The position numbers and the translations under genes are program-made. From an uncultured Bacilli bacterium (GTDB taxonomy: Bacteria > Bacillota_I > Bacilli_A > RF39 > UBA660): 11,447 bases of DNA. The notes beneath the pieces are model-generated. The model was given only the letters and a program-made list of their open reading frames with translations, ran no database searches and was not told where the DNA came from. Shown here piece after piece: positions 1 through 6,465 of the stretch. The stretch lies in contig CANQSC010000035.1 of NCBI GenBank assembly GCA_947626445.1, positions 1-11,447 on the forward strand, written 5' to 3'. How positions within the stretch are numbered: the stretch's first letter is position 1; the number at the start of each line of letters is the position of its first letter.

Positions 1-78
1 CAATAAATTGCCTCTTAACCCTACAAGGGTTTTACGTGCTGAAGCACGTGGCCTGAACCGTTTTTCGTAACGGTCAAT
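1..78. other. GC-rich triple-hairpin element, identity unknown
   Basis: Three perfect 6-bp stems follow one another directly: AACCCT (17-22) with AGGGTT (26-31), ACGTGC (34-39) with GCACGT (44-49, loop TGAA), and ACCGTT (57-62) with AACGGT (69-74). The stretch is about half G+C in a window near one quarter G+C, which is typical of a structured RNA gene or leader in such genomes. It lies just after the ylbE stop on the minus strand and is cut by the window start, so it could be the end of a plus-strand RNA or the start of a minus-strand one. I checked it by eye against SRP RNA, tmRNA, RNase P and 6S signatures and recognised none. Confidence 0.4.
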
Positions 79-79
79 A

Positions 80-301
80 TCATTTCATGGCATTTAAAAA
101 AGTACTAATTAAATCAATATTATCTAATACTTCATCCATTTTATCAGTTGCCCGTTCTTTATACATTTCCTTCATTGCTTCTTCAAAATCTTTAAATGCA
201 TTAGGATTACGATTTAAGATTTTTATCCAACCAGAATTTTGTTTTAAATGTTGATATAGTTTGGGATTTTCTAAAATTTTCTTTTGCAAACTTAATTCCA
301 T
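80..301 (-). CDS. ylbE: YlbE-like protein
   Basis: This 73-residue protein matches the YlbE-like family of Bacilli. The family pattern is visible: an N-terminal stretch around 'NPKLYQHLKQN' (12-22), the 'LNRNP' motif (29-33), an F-x-x-F/E-x-A-M segment near 36-43, and a hydrophobic C-terminal helix. B. subtilis YlbE has a similar length. The biochemical role is not known. The start codon lies 3 nt after the ylbD stop, and its ribosome-binding sequence GAGG overlaps the last ylbD codons, so the two are very likely co-translated. The order ylbD then ylbE is as in B. subtilis, where ylbF follows; here a GC-rich hairpin stretch comes next instead. Family assignment is from memory of the conserved pattern. 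Confidence 0.8.
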   Translation of the reverse strand: MELSLQKKILENPKLYQHLKQNSGWIKILNRNPNAFKDFEEAMKEMYKERATDKMDEVLDNIDLISTFLNAMK

Positions 302-304
302 AGT

Positions 305-652
305 CTAATCCTCAAAAAATTGATTTATGGGTCTTGGTACTTTAGGTACCGCATTAGCTACCGAAGTTCCACCCTTAGTAGTTAATTCACTTACTAAGCT
401 TAAAGCTTTTTGGGCAGTTTTAATATGCTCTTGAATTGAATTCATATCAATACTTTTTAACTTATTAGTAATGTTATCAGTTACAACTGTCTCACTTTTT
501 TTAGTTATATAATTAGACCAAGCACTTTCATCTTCACCATAAATATCATATATTTCATAAAATTTTTGCCATGTCATGTTACCACTTTTAATATGCGTTA
601 CTAATTCAGGATGACGTCTAGCAAATGCTTTAAATGCTTCTTTGTTATTCAT
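305..652 (-). CDS. ylbD: YlbD-like protein (putative coat protein family)
   Basis: The 115-residue protein resembles the YlbD family, named 'putative coat protein' in Bacillus although non-sporulating Bacilli also carry it. Evidence is the N-terminal core with 'FARRHPELV' (9-17), 'TWQKFYE' (27-33) and 'YGEDESAW' (38-45), followed by a helical region rich in Lys, Ser and Thr and ending in a short Pro-containing tail (about 106-115). No signal peptide or membrane segment is seen. It is the first gene of the ylbD-ylbE pair. Its ribosome-binding sequence AGGTGA lies 7 nt before ATG, directly against a hairpin that also follows parC, so its expression may depend on read-through from parC. A role in spore coat cannot be inferred here. 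Confidence 0.78.
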   Translation of the reverse strand: MNNKEAFKAFARRHPELVTHIKSGNMTWQKFYEIYDIYGEDESAWSNYITKKSETVVTDNITNKLKSIDMNSIQEHIKTAQKALSLVSELTTKGGTSVANAVPKVPRPINQFFED

Positions 653-664
653 AAAAAAATCACC

Positions 665-683
665 TACTACATTTTATGTAGTA
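665..683. terminator. hairpin between parC and ylbD, abutting the ylbD ribosome-binding site
   Basis: A perfect 8-bp stem (TACTACAT/ATGTAGTA, 3-nt loop) begins 10 nt beyond the parC stop. On the minus strand it is followed by GGTGA and then seven T, which gives a partial intrinsic terminator. The same GGTGA is the ribosome-binding site of ylbD and the T run is its spacer. It probably attenuates read-through from parC or modulates ylbD initiation. Its T run is separated from the stem by 5 nt, so termination may be inefficient. Confidence 0.5.
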
Positions 684-692
684 AGTAATTTT

Positions 693-3152
693 TTATAATT
701 TAAAATCGTCTAAGTTAAAAGCTTGTTGTTCTTTTTTTACTTCTTTGACTTCTTTTTTCTCTAATTCATATTTTTTATCAATAAAATCAATTGCTTTTTT
801 AGACATTAAGCTTCCTGTTGAAGAAAGGTCCATAATTGGAATATCTGTTGCTTTTAACTCTTTGGTTATTCCATCAATACTAATCATTAATAGTTTATCT
901 AAAATAACATTTCTAATTTCATAAGGATTACTCTTAACTCGTTTTATTAAAGCGTTACCTTTTTTAGCCCTTCCCGTTTCACTAAATTCAGAAGCCTTAA
1001 TTCTTTTCGCGGTGTTTTGTTTAGTAATAACAACCGCATAATCAAATTCATCAAAACTATTTAAAGAAATAACTTCATCTTCTTTTAGATTCATTCCTTT
1101 AACACCAGAGCCTCTAACCCCTACTAAAGGAACTTCAACTTTAGAGAAATTCGTATAATAACCATTTTTACTAGTTAATAAAATATTTTGTTTACATACT
1201 AAGGCATTTACAACTTCATCTTTTTCTTTTAATTTCATAGCAATCATAGCTTTAGATGTTCTTGTTGCCATGTAATCAGCCATTTTACTACGTTTAATCA
1301 TCCCATTTTTAGTAACAATAACTAATTCATCTTTATCATCATAAATACATGATGATACAACTTTCTCATCAGAACTTAATTGAACAATGTTATTAACATG
1401 TTTTCCTAAATCTTTCCATTTAGCTTCTGGAATTTTATGGACTGGTAAGAATAAATAATTACCCAAATTAGTAAAGACTAAAATATTATCTTGCGTTGTA
1501 ACATCATATAAATTTTTAATATAGTCTCCTGGTTTCATTGTCGGTTCTTCATTATTGGCTGCATAACTTTTACTACTTACGCGTTTTATGTATCCTTCAT
1601 TAGTTACTACTACAACAACATTTTCTTTCGGAATCATACTCTTCATATCAATTTTTATTTCCGTAACTTCATCTTTAATTAAAGTTCTTCTTGGATTACC
1701 ATATTCTTTTTTAATCATTTTTAATTCTTGTTTCATGACATGTTTTAAAGCCTCTTCATTATTTAATATTTGTTCCCAAATATACATATCTTTCTTTAAT
1801 TTAGCCATTTCTTCTTCAATATCAACAATATCAGTATTAGTTAAACGATATAATTGTAATTCCACAATTGCTTTTGATTGTTCATAAGTAAAATCATATT
1901 CTTTGCATAAATTATCAATCGCATCACTTTTATTTTTACTAGCCCGAATAGTCTTAATTACCTCATCTAAAATACTAATGGCTTTCATTAAGCCTTCTAA
2001 AATATGATATCTTTTTTTGGCATGTTCTAAGTCAAACTTTGTTCTTCTTGTGACAACTTCTTTTTGATGAGCAATAAAAGCATCTAAAATATCTAAAATG
2101 CCAACTAATTTAGGTCTTCGATTAACAATTGCCACCATATTAAAATTATAATTAACTTGTAAATCGGTATTTTTAAGTAAATAATTTAAAATAATCTCAG
2201 CATTAGCATCTTTTTTTAAGTCAATAACAATTCTTGCCATGTTATTGGCATCAGACTCGTCAATAACATCATTAATACCTTCAATTTTTTTATCAATTTT
2301 AATTTCAATAATCTTTTTTAATAATTGTTCTTTTAAAACATCATAAGGAATCGATTCAATAACAATTTGTTTTTTAGACCCACTACTAACAATATCGGTT
2401 TTAGCTTTTAAAATAACTTTACCTTTACCTTTAGTATAAGCTTCAAGAAGTCCTGCTTTTCCCTCAATTACTCCACCTGTTGGAAAATCAGGTCCCGGCA
2501 TAATTTCCATAATTGTTTCTAAACGACAATTTGGACTATCAATTCTTTTGATGGTTGCATCGATTACTTCTCCTAAATTATGAGTCGGAATATTAGTAGC
2601 ATACCCTGCTGAAATACCAGTTGAACCATTAACTAAAAGATTTGGAAATGCAGCAGGTAAAACCGTTGGTTCTAATTCCGTATCATCAAAATTATACGTC
2701 ATTTCCACCGTATTTTTAGGAATAGTTTTTAACATTTCTTCGGCAATTTTAGATAATCTTGCTTCTGTATAACGCATGGCTGCCGGACCATCACCATCAA
2801 TTGACCCATTATTACCATGAATATCAATTAAAGTTTCTCTCATCTTCCATTTTTGAGACATATGAATTAAAGCTCCATAAATCGAAGAATCACCATGCGG
2901 ATGGAAATTACCCATAATATCTCCCACCGCTTTAGCACTTTTTCGATATGGTTTATCATGGGTAAAATGAGAAATGAACATTGCATATAGTATTCTTCTT
3001 TGTACTGGTTTTAGTCCATCCCTTACATCTGGTAAAGCTCTTTCTTGAATTATTTCTTTTGAATAACGGCCAAAACCAACTTCCATTAATTCTTCTAAAC
3101 TATAATCATATATTTTCTCAACAATTGTTTTTTCTTCTTTCTTCCTTGCCAT
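693..3152 (-). CDS. parC: DNA topoisomerase IV subunit A (ParC)
   Basis: ParC makes the transient double-strand break in DNA and, with ParE, decatenates daughter chromosomes. The 819-residue length fits Gram-positive ParC. The winged-helix breakage domain is at about 30-170, with 'LPDVRDGLKPVQRRILY' (40-56), the helix-turn region 'GNFHPHGDSSIY' (81-92) and 'AAMRYTEARL' (124-133), where Tyr128 is the catalytic tyrosine. A tower and coiled-coil region follows (to about 470). The C-terminal beta-pinwheel (about 490-790) lacks a canonical GyrA box, which with the parE neighbour argues for ParC over GyrA. The residue corresponding to S. aureus GrlA Glu84 is Gly93. The start has a good ribosome-binding site (AGGATGTGAT) and lies 15 bp after the ASCH gene, so it belongs to the parE operon. 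Confidence 0.96.
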   Translation of the reverse strand: MARKKEEKTIVEKIYDYSLEELMEVGFGRYSKEIIQERALPDVRDGLKPVQRRILYAMFISHFTHDKPYRKSAKAVGDIMGNFHPHGDSSIYGALIHMSQKWKMRETLIDIHGNNGSIDGDGPAAMRYTEARLSKIAEEMLKTIPKNTVEMTYNFDDTELEPTVLPAAFPNLLVNGSTGISAGYATNIPTHNLGEVIDATIKRIDSPNCRLETIMEIMPGPDFPTGGVIEGKAGLLEAYTKGKGKVILKAKTDIVSSGSKKQIVIESIPYDVLKEQLLKKIIEIKIDKKIEGINDVIDESDANNMARIVIDLKKDANAEIILNYLLKNTDLQVNYNFNMVAIVNRRPKLVGILDILDAFIAHQKEVVTRRTKFDLEHAKKRYHILEGLMKAISILDEVIKTIRASKNKSDAIDNLCKEYDFTYEQSKAIVELQLYRLTNTDIVDIEEEMAKLKKDMYIWEQILNNEEALKHVMKQELKMIKKEYGNPRRTLIKDEVTEIKIDMKSMIPKENVVVVVTNEGYIKRVSSKSYAANNEEPTMKPGDYIKNLYDVTTQDNILVFTNLGNYLFLPVHKIPEAKWKDLGKHVNNIVQLSSDEKVVSSCIYDDKDELVIVTKNGMIKRSKMADYMATRTSKAMIAMKLKEKDEVVNALVCKQNILLTSKNGYYTNFSKVEVPLVGVRGSGVKGMNLKEDEVISLNSFDEFDYAVVITKQNTAKRIKASEFSETGRAKKGNALIKRVKSNPYEIRNVILDKLLMISIDGITKELKATDIPIMDLSSTGSLMSKKAIDFIDKKYELEKKEVKEVKKEQQAFNLDDFKL

Positions 3153-3167
3153 ATCATCACATCCTAT

Positions 3168-3503
3168 TTATATTTTTTCTATTTCTATTGCCACAACTTT
3201 ATATTTATTTTGTTCTTCAATACTATAAAAATTCTCCATATCTTGATAACTTGCTTCTTCATCTTCTTTATAACCTAAATCTTTTTTATCATAATTTTTA
3301 TATAACTCTTTAAAATTATTATAAACTTTTAAATCAAGAATTTTAGTAGTAATAACTTCATCTGTTTCTACATTCATAAAAGTAATAAAATCACCAATTT
3401 TTAATTTTTTTCTTTTTTCATCAAAAAGCCGTAATTCTATTTTTTTAGTGCCATTAACTATTTTCATAAAAGATTCATTTGCAAGTTTCATCTCATGCAT
3501 CAT
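3168..3503 (-). CDS. ASCH-domain (PUA-like fold) protein
   Basis: This 111-residue single-domain protein carries the ASCH signature near the N terminus: Gly18-Thr-Lys-Lys21, then Glu23 and Arg25, and 'FDEKR' (27-31), followed by 'LKIGD' (34-38) and a beta-strand-rich C terminus ending 'VVAIEIEK'. ASCH domains have a PUA-like barrel and are linked to RNA binding; one relative, E. coli YqfB, hydrolyses N4-acetylcytidine. The actual substrate here is unknown. I chose the ATG at 3503 because AGGAAG lies 7 nt upstream; an earlier in-frame ATG at 3524 would overlap parE and has no such site. The ribosome-binding site is formed by the last parE codons, so translation is coupled to parE. The gene is squeezed between parE and parC, an unusual place. 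Confidence 0.85.
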   Translation of the reverse strand: MMHEMKLANESFMKIVNGTKKIELRLFDEKRKKLKIGDFITFMNVETDEVITTKILDLKVYNNFKELYKNYDKKDLGYKEDEEASYQDMENFYSIEEQNKYKVVAIEIEKI

Positions 3504-3507
3504 TTTA

Positions 3508-5412
3508 TCACTTCCTAAAATCATCTTCTAATGTAAAGTCAACATTTTCATTTATCCATTCTTTTCTAGGCGCTACTTCATCACCCATTAAAACATGAAT
3601 TCTTTTTTCAGCAATCGCTGCATCATTTAAAGTAACTCTTAGTAATCTTCTATTTTCTGGATTCATAGTTGTTTCATATAATTCATCAGCATCCATTTCT
3701 CCTAAACCTTTAAATCTTTGGATTTTTAAAGGCACTTTAGATTCTTTTCTTTTTTCTTCTAGTTCTTCATCATCCGCAATATAAATTTTACCTTTACTAG
3801 TTTCTACTGAATATAATGGTGGTGTTGCTACATAAAGCATTCCTTGTTCAATTAAAGGACGCATAAACCGGTAGAAAAATGTTATTAATAATATTTGAAT
3901 ATGAGAACCATCAACATCAGCATCGGTCATAATTATAACTTTACCAAAATTACTTTCTTGATAATCAAAATCTGGTCCTAAACCAGCTCCAATTGCATAT
4001 TCAATTTGTCTTAATTCAGCATTAGCTTCAATATCTTTAGCAGAAGCTTTTTCACAATTTAAAACTTTACCACGTAAAGGTAGAATTGCTTGAGTCTCAC
4101 GATTACGATTTGACTTAGCAGAACCACCCGCACTATCACCTTCCACTAAAAACAACTCATTTAAAGCATAGTTTTTACCAGTTGCTTTTGCAAACTTTTC
4201 ACTTAAAATCCTTTCTTTATTATTTTTACCTGTCCCTTTTCTTACTTGTTCTCTTGCTTTTCTTGCTGCTTCTCTTGCAAGCTTACTTTTTTGAGCTTTA
4301 TCTAAAATACTTAAAGCTATTTCTTTATTTTCTTCTAAAAAGAATTTTAAATTTTCATAAGTAATACTTTCTACCGCATTTCTAGCTTCAGGCGTACCAA
4401 GTTTTCCTTTAGTTTGACCTTCAAATTGTAATAAATTTTCCGGAATCCGAACCGAGATAATCGCACTTAGTCCTTCTCTTACATCTGAACCATCTAAACT
4501 ACCTTTTAAAACATTATTATTTTTAGCATAATCATTAAAAGCTTTTGTTAAACCCGTTTTAAAACCAACTTCATGAGTTCCCCCATCAGCTGTTTTAACA
4601 TTATTAACAAACGAAATAATTTGTTCATTATAAGAATCAGTATATTGCATCGCAATTTCAACTTCAATATCATTTTTCGTATTTTTAAAATTAACTACTT
4701 TATGTAAAGGATTTTTATTTTCATTAATATATTCGACAAAAGAAATAATTCCATTTTCATAATGATATTTAGCATTTAAATTATCTTCTTCATCAATTAT
4801 TTCAATAGTAACATTAGAAAGTAAAAAAGCACTTTCTTGCATTCTTTCACAAATGGTTGTAAAAGAAAAATTACAATTTTTAAATATTTCTTTATCAGGT
4901 AAAAAATTAACAATTGTTCCTGTCTTTTTAGATTCACCAATTACTTTTAGAGGACTTGCAACTTTGCCTCCATCTTTAAATTTAATTTGACTAATCTTTC
5001 CTTCACGATAGATAGTTACTTCCATTTTAGTTGATAAGGCATTAACAACTGAACCACCAACACCATGTAATCCCCCACTTACTTTATATCCAGTATTTTC
5101 AAATTTACCACCTGCATGTAAAACTGTATAAATAACTTCGGGCGTACTCTTACCACTTTCATGCATCCCAATAGGAACACCACGGCCATTATCCGCAACA
5201 GTTACAGAACCATCCTTTTGTAATATGATTTTTATATAATCTCCATAACCATTAATTATCTCATCAATCGCATTATCAACAATTTCCCATACTAAATGGT
5301 GCATCCCTCTTTTATCAGTAGAACCAATATACATTCCAGGACGTTTTCTAACTGCTTCTAATCCTTCTAATATTTTTATTGATTTTTCATCATATGTATT
5401 TTTATTTGCCAT
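3508..5412 (-). CDS. parE: DNA topoisomerase IV subunit B (ParE)
   Basis: ParE is the ATPase subunit of topoisomerase IV. Numbering from the chosen start, the GHKL ATPase domain has 'WEIVDNAID' (42-50; general base Glu43, Mg-binding Asn47), 'DNGRGVP' (74-80), 'HAGGKF' (99-104) and the lid 'GGLHGVGG' (113-120). The transducer Lys335 lies in 'GQTKGK'. The TOPRIM domain has 'VEGDSAGGSAK' with Glu424 and 'TDADVDGSH' with Asp497 and Asp499; 'RFKGLGEMD' is near 566. At 634 residues it fits ParE, and the parC neighbour supports ParE over GyrB. I chose the ATG at 5412 because GGTGAAAG precedes it; the in-frame ATG at 5457 would lie inside the promoter spacer. The leader is only about 15-20 nt. Confidence 0.95.
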   Translation of the reverse strand: MANKNTYDEKSIKILEGLEAVRKRPGMYIGSTDKRGMHHLVWEIVDNAIDEIINGYGDYIKIILQKDGSVTVADNGRGVPIGMHESGKSTPEVIYTVLHAGGKFENTGYKVSGGLHGVGGSVVNALSTKMEVTIYREGKISQIKFKDGGKVASPLKVIGESKKTGTIVNFLPDKEIFKNCNFSFTTICERMQESAFLLSNVTIEIIDEEDNLNAKYHYENGIISFVEYINENKNPLHKVVNFKNTKNDIEVEIAMQYTDSYNEQIISFVNNVKTADGGTHEVGFKTGLTKAFNDYAKNNNVLKGSLDGSDVREGLSAIISVRIPENLLQFEGQTKGKLGTPEARNAVESITYENLKFFLEENKEIALSILDKAQKSKLAREAARKAREQVRKGTGKNNKERILSEKFAKATGKNYALNELFLVEGDSAGGSAKSNRNRETQAILPLRGKVLNCEKASAKDIEANAELRQIEYAIGAGLGPDFDYQESNFGKVIIMTDADVDGSHIQILLITFFYRFMRPLIEQGMLYVATPPLYSVETSKGKIYIADDEELEEKRKESKVPLKIQRFKGLGEMDADELYETTMNPENRRLLRVTLNDAAIAEKRIHVLMGDEVAPRKEWINENVDFTLEDDFRK

Positions 5413-5429
5413 ATCTTTCACCATAAAAT

Positions 5430-5457
5430 AGTATATCATAATTTTTTTAAGTAACAA
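5430..5457 (-). promoter_or_regulatory. promoter of parE-ASCH-parC
   Basis: On the minus strand a -35 TTGTTA (5452-5457) is followed after 16 nt by -10 TATACT (5430-5435) with an extended TG element. The -35, the whole spacer and the first three bases of the -10 lie inside the 36-bp repeat; the last three bases, ACT, are outside it. Predicted transcription start is near 5423. Confidence 0.65.
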
Positions 5458-5468
5458 AATAAGTTGAC
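5433..5468. repeat. 36-bp perfect direct repeat, copy 1 (parE side)
   Basis: Identical base for base to 6412-6447, same orientation. It begins ATATCATAA, contains seven T then AAGTAACAAAATAAGTTGAC. The copies flank the DUF3990 cassette; the unit length from copy 1 to copy 2 is 979 bp. On the minus strand it carries a -35 and most of a -10. Confidence 0.97.
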
Positions 5469-5489
5469 GTCAAATAACAAAAATTTGAC
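5469..5489 (-). terminator. hairpin after the cassette partner gene
   Basis: GTCAAAT (5469-5475) pairs with ATTTGAC (5483-5489) around a 7-nt loop, 18 nt beyond the stop of the partner gene. A second, overlapping palindrome TTGACGTCAA (5464-5473) spans the junction between cassette and repeat. The hairpin is weak and lacks a strong following T run, so partial read-through into parE is likely. Confidence 0.35.
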
Positions 5490-5514
5490 AAAAAAAGAAA
5501 GACTTTACTATAAT
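5485..5514 (+). promoter_or_regulatory. consensus antisense promoter under the cassette
   Basis: On the plus strand a perfect TTGACA (5485-5490) and a perfect TATAAT (5509-5514) are 18 nt apart. Transcription would start near 5521 and run antisense through the cassette partner gene toward the toxin gene. No plus-strand gene lies downstream. A chance match is possible in such A+T-rich DNA. Confidence 0.4.
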
Positions 5515-5936
5515 ATCTCTCCTTTTTGATAACATTCATAAATATAATCTTTATTTTCATAATATAAACTACTATCATAATTGTCAATTTTTAAAATTAA
5601 CCAAGAAGATAAAACCTCAACAATTGTATCAATAATATTATTTTTATTAACCATTAAAATTAATCTTTTATAAACTTTCCCTAAATCATAATAAGATGGA
5701 ATATTATGATATTTTTCCATTAAATTATATTTACCAGTTTTAATATGACATTTATTTATCCATTCATCACATACTTGATTAATATCTTCACAATGATAAA
5801 TATCTGCTAGTTCATAAATTTTAGCAATACCATCTTTAGTTAAATAGTTAATTACATCTTTTTTGGTATTATTAGTTTTCCTAGCCAAATACTCAATAAA
5901 ACTGCATGTATAAAATAAATCATTTTCTCTAATCAT
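5508..5936 (-). CDS. DUF3791-like partner of DUF3990, putative antitoxin
   Basis: The 142-residue protein has no signal peptide or membrane segment. Its N-terminal half ('FIEYLARKTN' 13-22, 'YELADIYHCEDI' 41-52) resembles the DUF3791 type of small helical proteins encoded next to DUF3990 genes, and the C-terminal half ('YYDLGKVYKRLI' 82-93, 'EVLSSW' 107-112, 'YDSSLYYEN' 119-127) recurs, as I recall, in longer versions of that partner. The start codon overlaps the end of the DUF3990 gene by 8 bp and its ribosome-binding site GGTGA lies within it, so the two are translationally coupled. I infer an antitoxin or immunity role from this arrangement; no DNA-binding domain is obvious. Another possibility is a cofactor that positions the enzyme. 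Confidence 0.6.
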   Translation of the reverse strand: MIRENDLFYTCSFIEYLARKTNNTKKDVINYLTKDGIAKIYELADIYHCEDINQVCDEWINKCHIKTGKYNLMEKYHNIPSYYDLGKVYKRLILMVNKNNIIDTIVEVLSSWLILKIDNYDSSLYYENKDYIYECYQKGEIL

Positions 5937-6390
5937 TTTTCACCATCTTTGCTTCTATAAATTTAATACATTCTAAAGATTTCAAAGTACAAAAAGCAAT
6001 TTGATGAGTTGGATGTTTAAATTTTGCTAATTCCCAAAAAGCTTCTCTTGTAATAACTCCATCAATTAAATCGGTAACATAATTATAAATTTGGTCATCT
6101 GCCATAGCTCCAATTACAATATCATAATCGTGTTTTTTCCCTAAACGACTATCTATTATAAAATCTAACCATTCTTCTGACATTAAAGTAAATTCTTTAA
6201 TTTTTAAATTATTATTCTCATTATATTCATAAACATTTACAAAAGAAGTAGCATATTTTTTAGCCCATTTAATAGCTTCTTTTTCTAAAATAGTACAATA
6301 AAATCCTACCCCAAAATCTTTAGCATATTTTGTTTTTACAATTGTTGGTTTATCAACTACACAATAATTTCCATGATAAATAATTCGCAT
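5929..6390 (-). CDS. DUF3990 family protein, ADP-ribosyltransferase-like putative toxin
   Basis: The 153-residue protein shows the DUF3990 pattern, a family placed in the ADP-ribosyltransferase fold. Visible elements are 'YHGN' (5-8, His6 as candidate NAD-binding residue), 'DFGVGFYCT' (25-33, Tyr31), 'AIKWAKKYA' (39-47), 'DIVIGAMADD' (90-99) and 'HQIAFCT' (129-135, Gln130 in the position of the catalytic Glu/Gln). All key elements appear intact, so an active enzyme is plausible; its target is unknown. I chose the ATG at 6390, which has AAAGGTGA upstream, over an in-frame GTG at 6399. It is the first gene of a two-gene cassette between 36-bp repeats and is probably expressed from the copy of the parE promoter core upstream. 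A toxin role is inferred from family and coupling. Confidence 0.75.
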   Translation of the reverse strand: MRIIYHGNYCVVDKPTIVKTKYAKDFGVGFYCTILEKEAIKWAKKYATSFVNVYEYNENNNLKIKEFTLMSEEWLDFIIDSRLGKKHDYDIVIGAMADDQIYNYVTDLIDGVITREAFWELAKFKHPTHQIAFCTLKSLECIKFIEAKMVKND

Positions 6391-6408
6391 AACCTTCACC
6401 TTTAAATA

Positions 6409-6436
6409 AAAATATCATAATTTTTTTAAGTAACAA
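6409..6436 (-). promoter_or_regulatory. promoter of the DUF3990 cassette
   Basis: The same -35 TTGTTA (6431-6436) and 16-nt spacer with TG as at parE are present, because they lie in repeat copy 2. The repeat ends inside the -10, which here reads TATTTT (6409-6414) instead of TATACT. The cassette promoter should therefore be weaker than that of parE. Confidence 0.5.
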
Positions 6437-6447
6437 AATAAGTTGAC
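6412..6447. repeat. 36-bp perfect direct repeat, copy 2 (LytTR side)
   Basis: Base-for-base copy of 5433-5468 in the same orientation. Its end GTTGAC is one arm of the terminator hairpin after the LytTR gene. Recombination between the copies would remove both cassette genes and leave one intact parE promoter. Confidence 0.97.
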
Positions 6448-6465
6448 AATTATTTATGTCAACTT
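6440..6465 (-). terminator. terminator hairpin after the LytTR gene
   Basis: A perfect 9-bp stem AAGTTGACA/TGTCAACTT with an 8-nt loop overlaps the TGA stop of the LytTR gene (6459-6461) and is followed on the minus strand by ATTTTGTT. It should reduce read-through into the cassette. One arm is shared with the 36-bp repeat. Confidence 0.55.

Noticed and set aside
1588..1887. Plus-strand open frame opposite parC
   Set aside because: Antisense shadow of conserved ParC codons; no initiation signals.
2981..3313. Plus-strand open frame across the parC start and the ASCH gene
   Set aside because: Low-complexity Leu/Phe translation of A+T-rich antisense DNA.
4182..4364. Plus-strand open frame opposite parE
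   Set aside because: Antisense shadow of the Lys/Arg/Ala-rich ParE segment.
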